Position numbers and translations under genes: made by a program
Shown here: piece after piece, positions 15,841-23,605 of the stretch
How positions within the stretch are numbered: position 1 is the stretch's first letter
How the letters are laid out: every line of letters begins with the position of its first letter
Notes under the pieces: generated by a model
What the model was told of the DNA's origin: nothing
Databases searched by the model: none
What the model saw: the letters and a program-made list of their open reading frames with translations, nothing else
Assembly: GCF_900119075.1 (NCBI RefSeq)
Contig: NZ_FPIP01000001.1
Span: 1-64,000 of the forward strand
Source: Ruminococcus flavefaciens
GTDB lineage: Bacteria > Bacillota > Clostridia > Oscillospirales > Ruminococcaceae
Length of the DNA: 64,000 nucleotides
Direction of reading: 5' to 3'

Positions 15841-16139
15841 AAGCCCCGAAGCTTAACCGCAACACTTATATAGAAGCTTACAGTTAATTATGGGGGAAAC
15901 CTTTCTGAGGAAAGGTTCTCCCCCATACCCCTTTCCAAAGACTTTTATCTGGTTTTTTCGCAGATAGGGCGCTTCTTAAATAAAAAAAGACCTGCAAAAA
16001 TGCAGGTGCGCCCTATCTGTGAAAAAACAAAACGAAAGTTTTAGGGAGAGAGTTTGAGAGAAGCCCCTTTTTCAAAAGGGGTTCTCTCAATAATAATTAT
16101 AAAACTTCTATATGAGTATCATGGTTAGCTTCGGGGCTT
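15841..16139. mobile_element. MITE-like structured element, copy 1
   Basis: A 299-bp non-coding element with imperfect terminal inverted repeats of about 36 bp (AAGCCCCGAAGCTTAACC... at the left; ...GGTTAGCTTCGGGGCTT at the right). Inside are three strong hairpins: GGGGGAAACCTTTC with its bulged partner (15892-15924), a 21-bp arm GTTTTTTCGCAGATAGGGCGC cut here as 15952-15972 pairing with 16008-16028 and enclosing ACCTGCA/TGCAGGT, and GAGAGAAGCCCC pairing with GGGGTTCTCTC (16057-16089). A second copy lies at 62948-63248. No ORF. It could be a non-autonomous transposon or a structured RNA. Confidence 0.75.
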
Positions 16140-16148
16140 GAATCATAT

Positions 16149-17735
16149 TCAGTCTATTTTAGTGAATCTTCTTTCTTCTCCTGCTTTCCCGATGAACATT
16201 GACTTGGGTCTGGCCCACACCTCGCCGTCCTTGAGGGACTTGTATATCACAAGCTCCTCCATGGTCTCGGTATGACGTGCAACAGCAAGGAGCTCATACT
16301 CGTTGCCCTTGAAGTGGCGGTACTTAGCACCTACAACTATCTCGGTGTCCTTGTCCTCAACAATGACTGCTTCCTCGGGTTCGTTGTTAACGATATCGTC
16401 TGCAACGATTATCATTGCAGAATAGGGAGCCATGCGCACAAATGCATTGCCGTTCTCAACCTGTATAGGAGTTGCTGTAAATACGTCTACAAGACCGCTC
16501 ATGTGAGTCTGGAAGTTAAGGTCGAACTCGTAATCGCCGAGGTTGAGAGCTACGTATACAGTCTGCTCGCCCTGTATCTTTTTGAAGAGGAGCTGCTGAT
16601 TGGTTATCATAATGCGCTCATAGCTGCCTGTTCTGAGGGCAGGGTATGCGCGGTATATCCGACCGAGTTTTACGATGTGGTGATAGAGGGAAACGTTTTC
16701 GCGCTCCATATCCTGTAAATGGAGACACGGGCGGAGAGCGTCGTCGGAGTTGTTCTCCTTGCGTCCCTCGATACCGTATTCACTGCCGTAGTAGATAGAG
16801 GGTATACCTGGCATGGTGTACATGAGAGTGTATACCAGCGGCAGGTGAGCGTTGTTGTGGAGAGTGCTTGCCAGACGATTTACGTCATGGTTGTCCACGA
16901 AGTTGTACAGGTCAAGGTTGCGGTAGATACCGCCGTTAGCGCCTGACTGTCTGTTGATTGAGTAATCTATCTCGAAGTAGTTTTTATCATTGTGTGATGA
17001 CCATAGTCCCTTGTAGCATTCATAGTTTGTAACGCTGTCCAGCATCTCGGGGTTAGCCCAGCGGTTGTAGTCGCCGTGGATTATCTCGCCCATGAGCCAG
17101 AAATCAGGCTTCTTGCCCTTGCAGAAGCTTCTTATCCTCTTGAAGAAGTCGAAGTCTATGCAGTCTGCGGCGTCAAAGCGTATGCCGTCGATGTTGAAGG
17201 ACTCTATCCAGTAGTTTATGGCGTCGATGATATGGTCGCAGACGCCTACATTGCGTAAATTGAGCTTAACAAGGTTGTAGTGACCGTTCCAGCCCTCATA
17301 CCAGAACGGATCGCCGTAGGGGCTTGGTCCGCCGAAGTTGAGATTCTGGAACCAGCCGCAGTACTCAGAGCCCTGTCCCTTTTCCTGAACGTCCATGAAC
17401 TGTGGGAATCTTCTGCCTACGTGGTTGAACACGCCGTCAAGAATGACGCGGATACCGTTTTCATGGAGCCTGTCGCAGATAAAGCGAAAAGAGTTGTTAT
17501 CGCCGAGACGTCGGTCTATTTTCTTATAGTCTATGGTATCGTAGCCGTGCTCAACGGACTCGAAAACAGGTCCGAAGTAGACGGCGTCCACATTCATCTC
17601 CTTCAGGTGAGGTATCCAGTCCAGCACCTTATCAAGTCTGTAGGTCACATCTTCGCTCCCGTCGTTGAACTTGGGCGCACCACAGAATCCAAGAGGATAG
17701 ATGTGATAGATAATGGCGTTATCGTACCAGTTCAT
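16149..17735 (-). CDS. GH13 alpha-amylase-family enzyme fused to DUF1653
   Basis: A 528-residue cytoplasmic glucan hydrolase (no signal peptide). The four GH13 regions are present: DGVFNHVGR (100-108), GIRFDAAD with nucleophile Asp188, GEIIHG with acid/base Glu217, and FVDNHD with Asp284. The closest type is maltodextrin-degrading/neopullulanase-like. After the C-terminal beta domain, residues about 455-525 form a DUF1653 module (KYRHFKGNEYELLAVARHTE ... WARPKSMFIG), usually found as a small stand-alone protein. AAGGAG precedes ATG 17735. The HD-domain gene ends 22 bp upstream, so both are in one operon. It likely processes imported maltodextrin or glycogen. Confidence 0.9.
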   Translation of the reverse strand: MNWYDNAIIYHIYPLGFCGAPKFNDGSEDVTYRLDKVLDWIPHLKEMNVDAVYFGPVFESVEHGYDTIDYKKIDRRLGDNNSFRFICDRLHENGIRVILDGVFNHVGRRFPQFMDVQEKGQGSEYCGWFQNLNFGGPSPYGDPFWYEGWNGHYNLVKLNLRNVGVCDHIIDAINYWIESFNIDGIRFDAADCIDFDFFKRIRSFCKGKKPDFWLMGEIIHGDYNRWANPEMLDSVTNYECYKGLWSSHNDKNYFEIDYSINRQSGANGGIYRNLDLYNFVDNHDVNRLASTLHNNAHLPLVYTLMYTMPGIPSIYYGSEYGIEGRKENNSDDALRPCLHLQDMERENVSLYHHIVKLGRIYRAYPALRTGSYERIMITNQQLLFKKIQGEQTVYVALNLGDYEFDLNFQTHMSGLVDVFTATPIQVENGNAFVRMAPYSAMIIVADDIVNNEPEEAVIVEDKDTEIVVGAKYRHFKGNEYELLAVARHTETMEELVIYKSLKDGEVWARPKSMFIGKAGEERRFTKID

Positions 17736-17757
17736 AATAAAAACTCCTTACATTTAT

Positions 17758-18360
17758 TTATTTTTCTGAGCCTTCCATATAGTAGGACGCCTCCATATCG
17801 GCCACGTTCAGTGCCAGAGCGAGTGGGTACATTTCAAGTGCCCTGCCGATCGAGTTTCTTTCTTCCGTTCCACCATATGAAAAACCCATATGATACCTTA
17901 TTGCAAAGGCTTCTTCACGGGTGAGCCTGTTCTCGCCGTAGAAGTAGCCGGAGAGTATGTATACGGACTTTTCGCCGTGTCCGTAGGGGAGAGTGTCGTT
18001 TATAGCATAGTACGGGACCTTCTCCCATTGTCCCGTTGCGTCGCTTTTCTTGTTGCGCATTTCCACAGTGTAGAAGTTCACCTTGCATACATCATGGAGC
18101 AGAGCAACGATAGCGATCGTCTCCTCGGAGTAGTCCATACCGTAGAGTTCTTTAGTGCGGGGACGTGAGAGGTAGTCCTTGAGGCAGTGATAGACGTTGA
18201 GGCTGTGCTGAACGAGACCGCCCTCATATGAGCCGTGGAAACGGGTACTGCTTGGAGCTGTGAAGAAGTCGCTCTTTTCGAGAAACTCTAAAAGCTTGTC
18301 GGCGCCCTCGCGCTTGATGTTTTGCTTATATATGGTGATAAATTCTTCTTTTGCGGACAT
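17758..18360 (-). CDS. HD-domain phosphohydrolase
   Basis: A 200-residue protein with HD metal-binding residues: QHSLNVYHCL, LLHDVCKVNFY, and later GHGEKSVYILSGYF. It resembles the small YhaM-like HD hydrolases without the OB fold. The start is ATG 18360 with AGAAGGAG; the frame is open to 18420 without a ribosome site. It is the promoter-proximal gene of a two-gene operon with the GH13 enzyme. Substrate is unknown; nucleotides or RNA ends are the usual targets. Confidence 0.85.
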   Translation of the reverse strand: MSAKEEFITIYKQNIKREGADKLLEFLEKSDFFTAPSSTRFHGSYEGGLVQHSLNVYHCLKDYLSRPRTKELYGMDYSEETIAIVALLHDVCKVNFYTVEMRNKKSDATGQWEKVPYYAINDTLPYGHGEKSVYILSGYFYGENRLTREEAFAIRYHMGFSYGGTEERNSIGRALEMYPLALALNVADMEASYYMEGSEK

Positions 18361-18391
18361 ATTGAAACTCCTTCTGAAACTATATAAATAT

Positions 18392-18420
18392 ATTATACCA
18401 CAAAGTGTAAGTAAATTCAA
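18392..18420 (-). promoter_or_regulatory. Sigma-A promoter of HD/GH13 operon
   Basis: Minus strand TTGAAT (18420-18415), 17 bp, TATAAT (18397-18392) with TGG extension. Confidence 0.75.
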
Positions 18421-18501
18421 TAGGCAGATATTATTTTTTTATTGAATTTTACTATAATTGGAAGTACAGCTTTTTTTGCGGCAAAAAAGCGCCCTCAGGG
18501 C

Positions 18502-18530
18502 TTGAAATTTTCTTTGAAATGTGTCATAAT
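18502..18530 (+). promoter_or_regulatory. Candidate promoter of guaA
   Basis: TTGAAA (18502-18507), 17 bp, CATAAT (18525-18530). It would give a leader of about 175 nt consisting almost wholly of palindromic repeats. No purine riboswitch core was recognised in this leader. Confidence 0.5.
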
Positions 18531-18544
18531 TAATAAGTAGAAAA

Positions 18545-18662
18545 TGTAGGGAACGCCGCCCTCGGCGTTCCGAAAATGTTTTGTGTAGGGGCGGATGCCT
18601 ACATCCGCCCGTTTTGATTTATATTATACTTGAACGGGGCGATGTGGGCATCGCCCCCTACA
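18545..18662. repeat. Single palindrome plus paired TGTAGGGG unit
   Basis: TGTAGGGAACGCCGCCCTCG... (18545-18572) followed by a paired unit from TGTAGGGGCGGATGCCTACA (18584) to GATGTGGGCATCGCCCCCTACA-type end at 18662. Lies in the likely guaA leader. Confidence 0.75.
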
Positions 18663-18713
18663 TAAACAAAATACGGCGTCCGCTGCCGTAAAGCGGAAGT
18701 TAAGGAGGGACTT

Positions 18714-20267
18714 ATGTCTAACCAGCTTTGTATCGTTCTCGATTTCGGCGGTCAGTACAACCAGCTCATTGCACGAAGAGTCCGTGAGTGCGGCGTTTAC
18801 TGCGAGATCAAGAGATTTGACACTCCTATCAGCGAGCTTAAAGCGCTGAATCCTACCGCTATCATCTTCACAGGCGGTCCTAACAGCGTATATGATCCGA
18901 GCTCGCCCCATATCTCCAAGGAGATATTTGAGATAGGCGTGCCTATCCTCGGTATCTGCTACGGCTGCCAGCTCATGGCTTATACTCTCGGCGGCAAGGT
19001 GGAGAGCTGCGAAAAGAGCGAGTACGGCAAGATCGAGATATCACAGAACAGCAACAGCCTTATCTTCCGCGATGTTCCCGAAAAGAGCGTCGTATGGATG
19101 AGCCATACAGACTTTGTAAGCCAGCTTCCCGAGGGCTTCAGCGTTACTGCCAAGTCTGCGGACTGTCCATGTGCTGCATTTGAGGCTCCCGATAAGAAGC
19201 TCTACGCTGTACAGTTCCACCCCGAGGTAACTCACAGCGAATACGGAAAGCAGATACTCCATAACTTCCTTTACAATGTATGCGGCTGCACAGGCGACTG
19301 GGTAATGGATGACTTTATCGAGAATACAGTCAAGAAGCTCCGCGAGCAGATAGGCGACAAGAAGGTTATTCTCGGTCTGTCGGGCGGCGTTGACTCATCA
19401 GTAGCAGCGGGACTTCTCAGCCGCGCAGTAGGCAAGCAGCTCACCTGCGTTTTCGTAGATCAGGGACTCATGCGCAAGGACGAGGGCGACTTCGTCGAGG
19501 AGACCTTCACTAAGCTCTTCGATATGAACTTTGTCCGCGTAAACTGCAAGGACAAGTTCCTTGCGGCTCTCAAGGGCGTTACAGATCCCGAGCAGAAGCG
19601 AAAGATAATCGGCACTGAGTTCTACAACGTTTTCTGGGATAAGATAAGAGAGCAGGGAACAGACGGCTTCTTCGCACAGGGAACTATCTACCCTGACCGT
19701 ATCGAGTCGGGCAGAGGCAATCAGGCAGGTCACGGCAGCACTGCTGTTATCAAGACTCACCACAATATGGTAAAAATGCCCGATGATATCAAGTTCGCAG
19801 GTACTATCGAGCCTCTCGGCGACCTCTTCAAGGACGAGGTAAGAGCAGTCGGCGAAAAGCTTGGCATACCTCATGACCTTGTATGGCGTCAGCCGTTCCC
19901 CGGTCCAGGTCTGGGAGTTCGTATAATCGGCGAGATAACCGAGGAAAAGATAAAGATCTTACAGGAAGCAGACGCGGTCTTCCGTGACGAGATACGCAAG
20001 AGCGGTATCGAAAGTGAGCTCAAGCAGTTCTTTGCAGTTCTTCCCGATGTCCGCACAGTTGGCGTTATGGGCGACCACCGTACATACGACCACCTTATCG
20101 CTATCCGTGCTGTAACTACCGACGACTTCATGACAGCCGACTGGGCAAGGATACCTTACGATGTGCTGGCTAAGGTTTCAAACCGCCTCTGCAACGAGGT
20201 CGAGCACGTCAACAGAGTAGTGTATGATATCACTTCAAAGCCCCCCGGAACTGTGGAGTGGGAATAA
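18714..20267 (+). CDS. guaA: GMP synthase (glutamine-hydrolysing)
   Basis: A 517-residue two-domain enzyme converting XMP to GMP with ATP and glutamine. The N-terminal class I amidotransferase has the nucleophile Cys in [16 protein letters not shown] (about residue 82) and HPEV near 169. The ATP-pyrophosphatase P-loop is [16 protein letters not shown] near 222. The C-terminal dimerisation domain ends in KPPGTVEWE, a typical GuaA terminus. AAGGAGG precedes the ATG. No other purine gene is adjacent. Two structured 107-bp repeats begin directly after the stop. Confidence 0.97.
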   Translation: MSNQLCIVLDFGGQYNQLIARRVRECGVYCEIKRFDTPISELKALNPTAIIFTGGPNSVYDPSSPHISKEIFEIGVPILGICYGCQLMAYTLGGKVESCEKSEYGKIEISQNSNSLIFRDVPEKSVVWMSHTDFVSQLPEGFSVTAKSADCPCAAFEAPDKKLYAVQFHPEVTHSEYGKQILHNFLYNVCGCTGDWVMDDFIENTVKKLREQIGDKKVILGLSGGVDSSVAAGLLSRAVGKQLTCVFVDQGLMRKDEGDFVEETFTKLFDMNFVRVNCKDKFLAALKGVTDPEQKRKIIGTEFYNVFWDKIREQGTDGFFAQGTIYPDRIESGRGNQAGHGSTAVIKTHHNMVKMPDDIKFAGTIEPLGDLFKDEVRAVGEKLGIPHDLVWRQPFPGPGLGVRIIGEITEEKIKILQEADAVFRDEIRKSGIESELKQFFAVLPDVRTVGVMGDHRTYDHLIAIRAVTTDDFMTADWARIPYDVLAKVSNRLCNEVEHVNRVVYDITSKPPGTVEWE

Positions 20268-20483
20268 TTCCCGAAGCGCTGCCAGCGGCAGAAGAAGCGA
20301 GGGAATTATTGCGCAGCGGTCGAAATATGCAAGCGAAAGCGAAGCAGATTTCGGGAACCGCAAGAGGGTACCGCTTCCCGAAGCGCTGCCAGCGGCAGAA
20401 GAAGCGAGGGAATTATTGCGCAGCGGTCGAAACATGCAAGCGAAAGCGAAGCAGATTTCGGGAATCGCAAGTGGATTTCGCTG
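20268..20483 (+). repeat. Two-copy 107-bp structured tandem repeat
   Basis: Units begin at 20270 and 20377 with CCCGAAGCGCTGCCAGCGGC and are nearly identical. Each contains a nested hairpin (TTCCC...[GCTGCC-AGC-GGCAG]...GGGAA) and a second dyad CGAAA...TTTCG around GCAAGCGAAAGCGAAGC. They start right after the guaA stop and end just before its terminator, so they are transcribed as its 3' UTR. No start codon with a ribosome site was found inside. Confidence 0.85.
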
Positions 20484-20495
20484 AATAAAAAATCA

Positions 20496-20527
20496 AGAGC
20501 TGACCTTTATGGTCAGCTCTTTTTTTA
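20496..20527 (+). terminator. Intrinsic terminator of guaA
   Basis: AGAGCTGACC / GGTCAGCTCT stem with TTTAT loop and a run of seven or more T. Confidence 0.92.
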
Positions 20528-20597
20528 TATAGTGATTACATTATAACACATTAATTGTGAATAAATCTATCAAAGCATTGCCCCGAAAAACTGTGAA

Positions 20598-20628
20598 ATA
20601 AACAAACACCCCAGAAAAACCTGAGGTG
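20598..20628 (-). terminator. Terminator of tRNA-Ala
   Basis: On the minus strand CACCTCAG / CTGGGGTG with GTTTTT loop then TTTGTTTATTT, 11 bp after the tRNA 3' end. Confidence 0.75.
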
Positions 20629-20639
20629 GATTCTGCGAG

Positions 20640-20712
20640 TGGACTCGAAGGGGATCGAACCCTCGGCCTCTGCGTTGCGAACGCAGCGCTCTCCCAACTG
20701 AGCTACGAGCCC
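20640..20712 (-). tRNA. tRNA-Ala (anticodon CGC)
   Basis: A 73-nt cloverleaf without encoded CCA. Acceptor GGGCTCG pairs with CGAGTCC, giving the G3-U70 pair that marks alanine tRNAs. D arm GCTCAGTTGGGAGAGC, anticodon stem-loop CTGCG-TTCGCAA-CGCAG (CGC, reading GCG), T arm with GGTTCGATCCC. Confidence 0.95.
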
Positions 20713-20811
20713 GTAAAACAAATATTATAACCATTTACATTATATCACGCCGTGGTGTTCAAGTCCATGAAAGACTATGAAAGTTTACAGTTTGTTCATA
20801 TTTTGCGGAGA

Positions 20812-20842
20812 TAAAAAATCGCCTCAGTTTTACTGAGACGAT
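20812..20842 (-). terminator. Terminator of tRNA-Leu
   Basis: Minus strand TCGTCTCAG / CTGAGGCGA (one G-U) followed by TTTTTT, just after the tRNA-Leu 3' end. Confidence 0.8.
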
Positions 20843-20854
20843 TGCTTCTTGAAG

Positions 20855-20938
20855 TGCCGATGGCGGGGGTCGAACCCGCACGGTGTTGCCACCAACGGAT
20901 TTTGAGTCCGTCACGTCTGCCAATTCCATCACATCGGC
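20855..20938 (-). tRNA. tRNA-Leu (anticodon CAA)
   Basis: An 84-nt class II tRNA with no encoded CCA. Acceptor GCCGATG / CATCGGC with A73, anticodon stem-loop ACGGA-CTCAAAA-TCCGT (CAA, reading TTG), variable arm TGGTGGCAACACC, T loop GGTTCGACCC. Confidence 0.95.
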
Positions 20939-21011
20939 TTAAATATAACATATCAATTATATCAAATCGGCAGTAAAAAGTCAAGAGCGGAACGGCAAAT
21001 TTTATTTTTAT

Positions 21012-21764
21012 TCAGATTTTATATACTCCGAGGGCGTTTTCGTACATGAAAAGCTCACGCTGTTTCGGCGTGATATCGAGGCTTGCGGCAAAGTCAAGGT
21101 GGACTTTCTCGGAGCAGCTTCCGAAGTCGGAGCCGAATATGAAACGCTCGGGCATGGCGGATATGGCAGCTTCAAGAGCTGTTTTTATCTTCGGACAGAT
21201 ACGTGAGTCATCTGCTACCGATGAAGTATCGAACCAGACATTTCCGCAGTCTTTAAGAGTTACGAAGCACTGCTCCAGCTCGGGATAGAAGCAGTGGCAG
21301 TAAACGAACCTGTTCTGAGGACGGATCTGTGCGAGTTCCTTCATCTTATCGGGAGCTGAATACTGCGTATTATCCCAGCCTGTGTGGAAAAGTACAGGCA
21401 CTTCGAACTCTGCGGCAAGGTCATAGACAGGGGAGAGCACATGGTCGGTGCAGTAAAAGCTCTCGTGTCCCGTATAGAGCTTCAGACCGATGATATCGCC
21501 CCTTTCAAGGAGCTCCCTGCACAGACTGAGCTGCTGTTCATAGCTGATAAAAGGACTTATACCTGCGATGACCTTTATAATATCGCTGTTCCTGAAAAGC
21601 TCCGCGCAGTCGCGCACCGAGCCGATAACGCTTTCAAGCTCGGAATCAGCGATAACTATGCCCTTGTCAACGCCGTTTCTGCGGAGCTCCGCTATAAGGG
21701 CTTCTTTTTTTGCGCTTAAATCGGGATAGTCAACGGGGAGGTGCAAATGTGAATCTATTACCAT
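21012..21764 (-). CDS. Amidohydrolase family protein (TIM-barrel metal hydrolase)
   Basis: A 250-residue cytoplasmic protein of the amidohydrolase-2 type. Metal-site residues are visible: DSHLHLP (HxH on strand 1), VLFHTGWD, RFVYCHCFYPEL and FGSDFGSC with the catalytic Asp. The start is ATG 21764 (MVIDSHLHL) with AAAGGAT upstream, not the open frame to 21833. Monocistronic from its own promoter, next to two tRNA genes. Substrate unknown; relatives are hydrolases or decarboxylases of small cyclic compounds. Confidence 0.85.
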   Translation of the reverse strand: MVIDSHLHLPVDYPDLSAKKEALIAELRRNGVDKGIVIADSELESVIGSVRDCAELFRNSDIIKVIAGISPFISYEQQLSLCRELLERGDIIGLKLYTGHESFYCTDHVLSPVYDLAAEFEVPVLFHTGWDNTQYSAPDKMKELAQIRPQNRFVYCHCFYPELEQCFVTLKDCGNVWFDTSSVADDSRICPKIKTALEAAISAMPERFIFGSDFGSCSEKVHLDFAASLDITPKQRELFMYENALGVYKI

Positions 21765-21804
21765 AAACAATATCCTTTCGGCAGAAATCATTAGTTCTGC
21801 GTAA

Positions 21805-21833
21805 AATATAGCACGTTTCGGCGTCAAAGTCAA
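21805..21833 (-). promoter_or_regulatory. Sigma-A promoter of amidohydrolase gene
   Basis: Minus strand TTGACT (21833-21828), 17 bp, TATATT (21810-21805) with TGC extension. Confidence 0.7.
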
Positions 21834-21841
21834 GCTTTTCC

Positions 21842-21870
21842 TTTACATTTTTGTCGATTTGTGTTATAAT
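21842..21870 (+). promoter_or_regulatory. Sigma-A promoter of GH25 gene
   Basis: TTTACA (21842-21847), 17 bp, TATAAT (21865-21870) with TGT extension; divergent from the amidohydrolase promoter. Confidence 0.75.
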
Positions 21871-21934
21871 ATAATTTATGATTTTAAAATATTAATTTCC
21901 TGAAAGCTGACAGCTCGGGAATGAAAGGTATAAC

Positions 21935-23236
21935 ATGAAACTAAAATATATAGTAATGTTCTCGGCAGCGCTGTGCCTGCTTACAGGCTGCGGCGGCAAA
22001 AAGGTCTCAACATCTTCCGAAAGCGCCAAAGCTTCTTCAAGTACGGTCACAACCACTGTTACGACCACAACAACTGCTGTATCGACAACGACTGCTGTCA
22101 CCACTACAAAGCCAAAATGCGATCCGCCCAAAGACCTTGTGCTCAAGGGACTTGATTCCGTTGAGGTCTATGAGGATATCTCCCTTGACAGCTTTATCAC
22201 GGAGAAAAACGTTGATTTGAAGGACGGCTCGGTGAAGCTTAACACCTCCGATACGGGAGTTTTCGAGGTGGAGGTGCCGTATATCTACAACGGCTGTGAG
22301 TTTACTCAGAAGCTGCAATATTCCGTAATGGATACGACTCCGCCTGTGGTACTAAATGCAGGCTGGGAGCCAAATCACAAGGTAGGAACGCCATTTGACC
22401 TCAATGATTATGTGGGATTTGCGGATAATTTCGACAGTAACCCCGTTCTTACATTCACGGGCGATATCGATCCCGACAAGGTGGGACTTTATCCGCTGAC
22501 TGCCACTGTTACGGACAGCTCGGGAAACTTCACGACATGGGATCTGAAAATATGTGTGCTGAATGAAGTTCCACGTCCTGTTGACGATAATCCGAGAGTG
22601 AACTACAGCGACTTTATCGCTCAGTATAACAGAGACGGAGTACGCTTCGGAATAGACGTTTCGGCATGGCAGACCGATGTGGACTACAACGCTGTCAAGG
22701 CGGCTGGGTGCAGCTTCGTTATAATCCGCGTGGGCTACTTCTACAGCGAGATAAAAATGGACGATTATTTCCGCGAGAATATCAAGAACGCCACCGAAGC
22801 AGGTCTCGATGTGGGAGTTTATTTCTACACCACCGATAATACTCAGGAGGGCGTCCGCGAGCACGCTCGCTGGATAGCGGAGCAGGTCAAGGGTTATGAG
22901 CTGCAAATGCCTGTTGTGTTCGACTGGGAGGAGTTTGCTAACTTCCAGAAATACCACATGAGCATAAAGGATATCAACGACGTTTACATGGCGTTTGCCG
23001 ACGAGGTCGAGAAGTGCGGCTACAAGGCTATGCTCTACAGCAGCAAGAACTTCCTCAATAATATCTGGAACGAGGAAACAAAGGCTTCTCACCCTGTATG
23101 GCTGGCACATTTCATTGACGAGACCGACTATGACGGCGAGTACGCTATCTGGCAGGCGAGTGCCTACGGTCATATCCCAGGCATAAACGGCGATGTGGAC
23201 ATGGATATCCAGTATCTTGACAAAAAAATAGACTGA
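21935..23236 (+). CDS. GH25 lysozyme-like lipoprotein
   Basis: A 433-residue lipoprotein: lipobox LLTGC with Cys19, then a Ser/Thr-rich linker (about 25-60) joining it to the wall space. Residues 65-215 form one or two Ig-like domains (DTTPPVVLNAGW, LTATVTDSSGNF). Residues 235-433 are a GH25 muramidase domain: RFGIDVSAWQTDVDY with the first acidic residue and VVFDWEE near 330 with the catalytic Asp/Glu pair. It should cut N-acetylmuramic acid linkages in peptidoglycan at the outer membrane face. AAAGG precedes the ATG. Single gene. Confidence 0.92.
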   Translation: MKLKYIVMFSAALCLLTGCGGKKVSTSSESAKASSSTVTTTVTTTTTAVSTTTAVTTTKPKCDPPKDLVLKGLDSVEVYEDISLDSFITEKNVDLKDGSVKLNTSDTGVFEVEVPYIYNGCEFTQKLQYSVMDTTPPVVLNAGWEPNHKVGTPFDLNDYVGFADNFDSNPVLTFTGDIDPDKVGLYPLTATVTDSSGNFTTWDLKICVLNEVPRPVDDNPRVNYSDFIAQYNRDGVRFGIDVSAWQTDVDYNAVKAAGCSFVIIRVGYFYSEIKMDDYFRENIKNATEAGLDVGVYFYTTDNTQEGVREHARWIAEQVKGYELQMPVVFDWEEFANFQKYHMSIKDINDVYMAFADEVEKCGYKAMLYSSKNFLNNIWNEETKASHPVWLAHFIDETDYDGEYAIWQASAYGHIPGINGDVDMDIQYLDKKID

Positions 23237-23239
23237 CGC

Positions 23240-23271
23240 AGGGGCGGATAGTATCCGCCCTTTCTTTTTGT
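23240..23271 (+). terminator. Palindrome acting as terminator
   Basis: GGGGCGGATAGTATCCGCCC followed by TTTCTTTTT directly after the GH25 stop. The stem is the same as the dispersed GGCGGATA palindrome family, here with a T tract. Confidence 0.7.
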
Positions 23272-23332
23272 GTATTTTAAAAAAAATATCTGCCGCAAAG
23301 AAATAAATATATCACTTTTGTGCTGAAAGTTC

Positions 23333-23383
23333 TTGACAGCTTTTCGCACAATATGCTATAATGAATGAAACGCATTCATTATA
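23333..23383 (+). promoter_or_regulatory. Promoter with perfect 11-bp operator-like inverted repeat
   Basis: TTGACA (23333-23338), 18 bp, TGC-TATAAT (23357-23362). The -10 is part of a perfect inverted repeat TATAATGAATG (23357-23367) / CATTCATTATA (23373-23383) with an AAACG centre. Such placement would let a dimeric regulator block the promoter. The AraC-family gene downstream is a candidate regulator. Confidence 0.75.
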
Positions 23384-23395
23384 ATTGCTCTAAAT

Positions 23396-23505
23396 GCCCT
23401 TGCAGATACGCAAATCACAGATTTGCTCCCTGCAATCGGGCGCTTATAGCATAACGCTTCGCTTTTATGCTATAAGCGGCGAGCCGCCGCAGCCTTTTTC
23501 GCGCT
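23396..23505 (+). ncRNA. Candidate structured leader or small RNA
   Basis: Downstream of the strong promoter lie a three-part hairpin GCCC-TTGCAG-GCAAATC ... GATTTGC-CTGCAA-GGGC (23396-23441), a perfect 14-bp hairpin CGCTTATAGCATAA / TTATGCTATAAGCG (23441-23478), and a GC-rich GCGGCGAGCCGC segment followed by CCTTTTT. This could be a roughly 130-nt RNA ending near 23500, or an attenuator ahead of the AraC gene. No match to a named RNA family is claimed. Confidence 0.4.
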
Positions 23506-23561
23506 GAAGCTATAAAAAAACGCAAGTTTTTGCCGCGAATAATACTCATTTCGTACTTTTA

Positions 23562-23570
23562 TGCTATAAT
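23562..23570 (+). promoter_or_regulatory. Extended -10 promoter ahead of AraC gene
   Basis: TGC-TATAAT at 23562-23570 with no clear -35. The same TTATGCTATAA core occurs in the upstream hairpin and promoter. Confidence 0.5.
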
Positions 23571-23605
23571 TTATTTTAAAGAAAGATAAAGAGGAGTGCA
23601 TCACT

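Noticed and set aside
15684..15887. Short plus-strand open frame over the repeats before the GH13 gene
   Set aside because: It runs across a paired palindrome and the end of the structured element, with no ribosome site or recognisable protein.
18531..18713. Purine riboswitch ahead of guaA
   Set aside because: No conserved purine-aptamer core was found; hairpins here belong to the dispersed palindrome family.
20268..20483. CRISPR array
   Set aside because: Only two long adjacent copies with no spacers of equal length and no cas genes; it is a tandem duplication.
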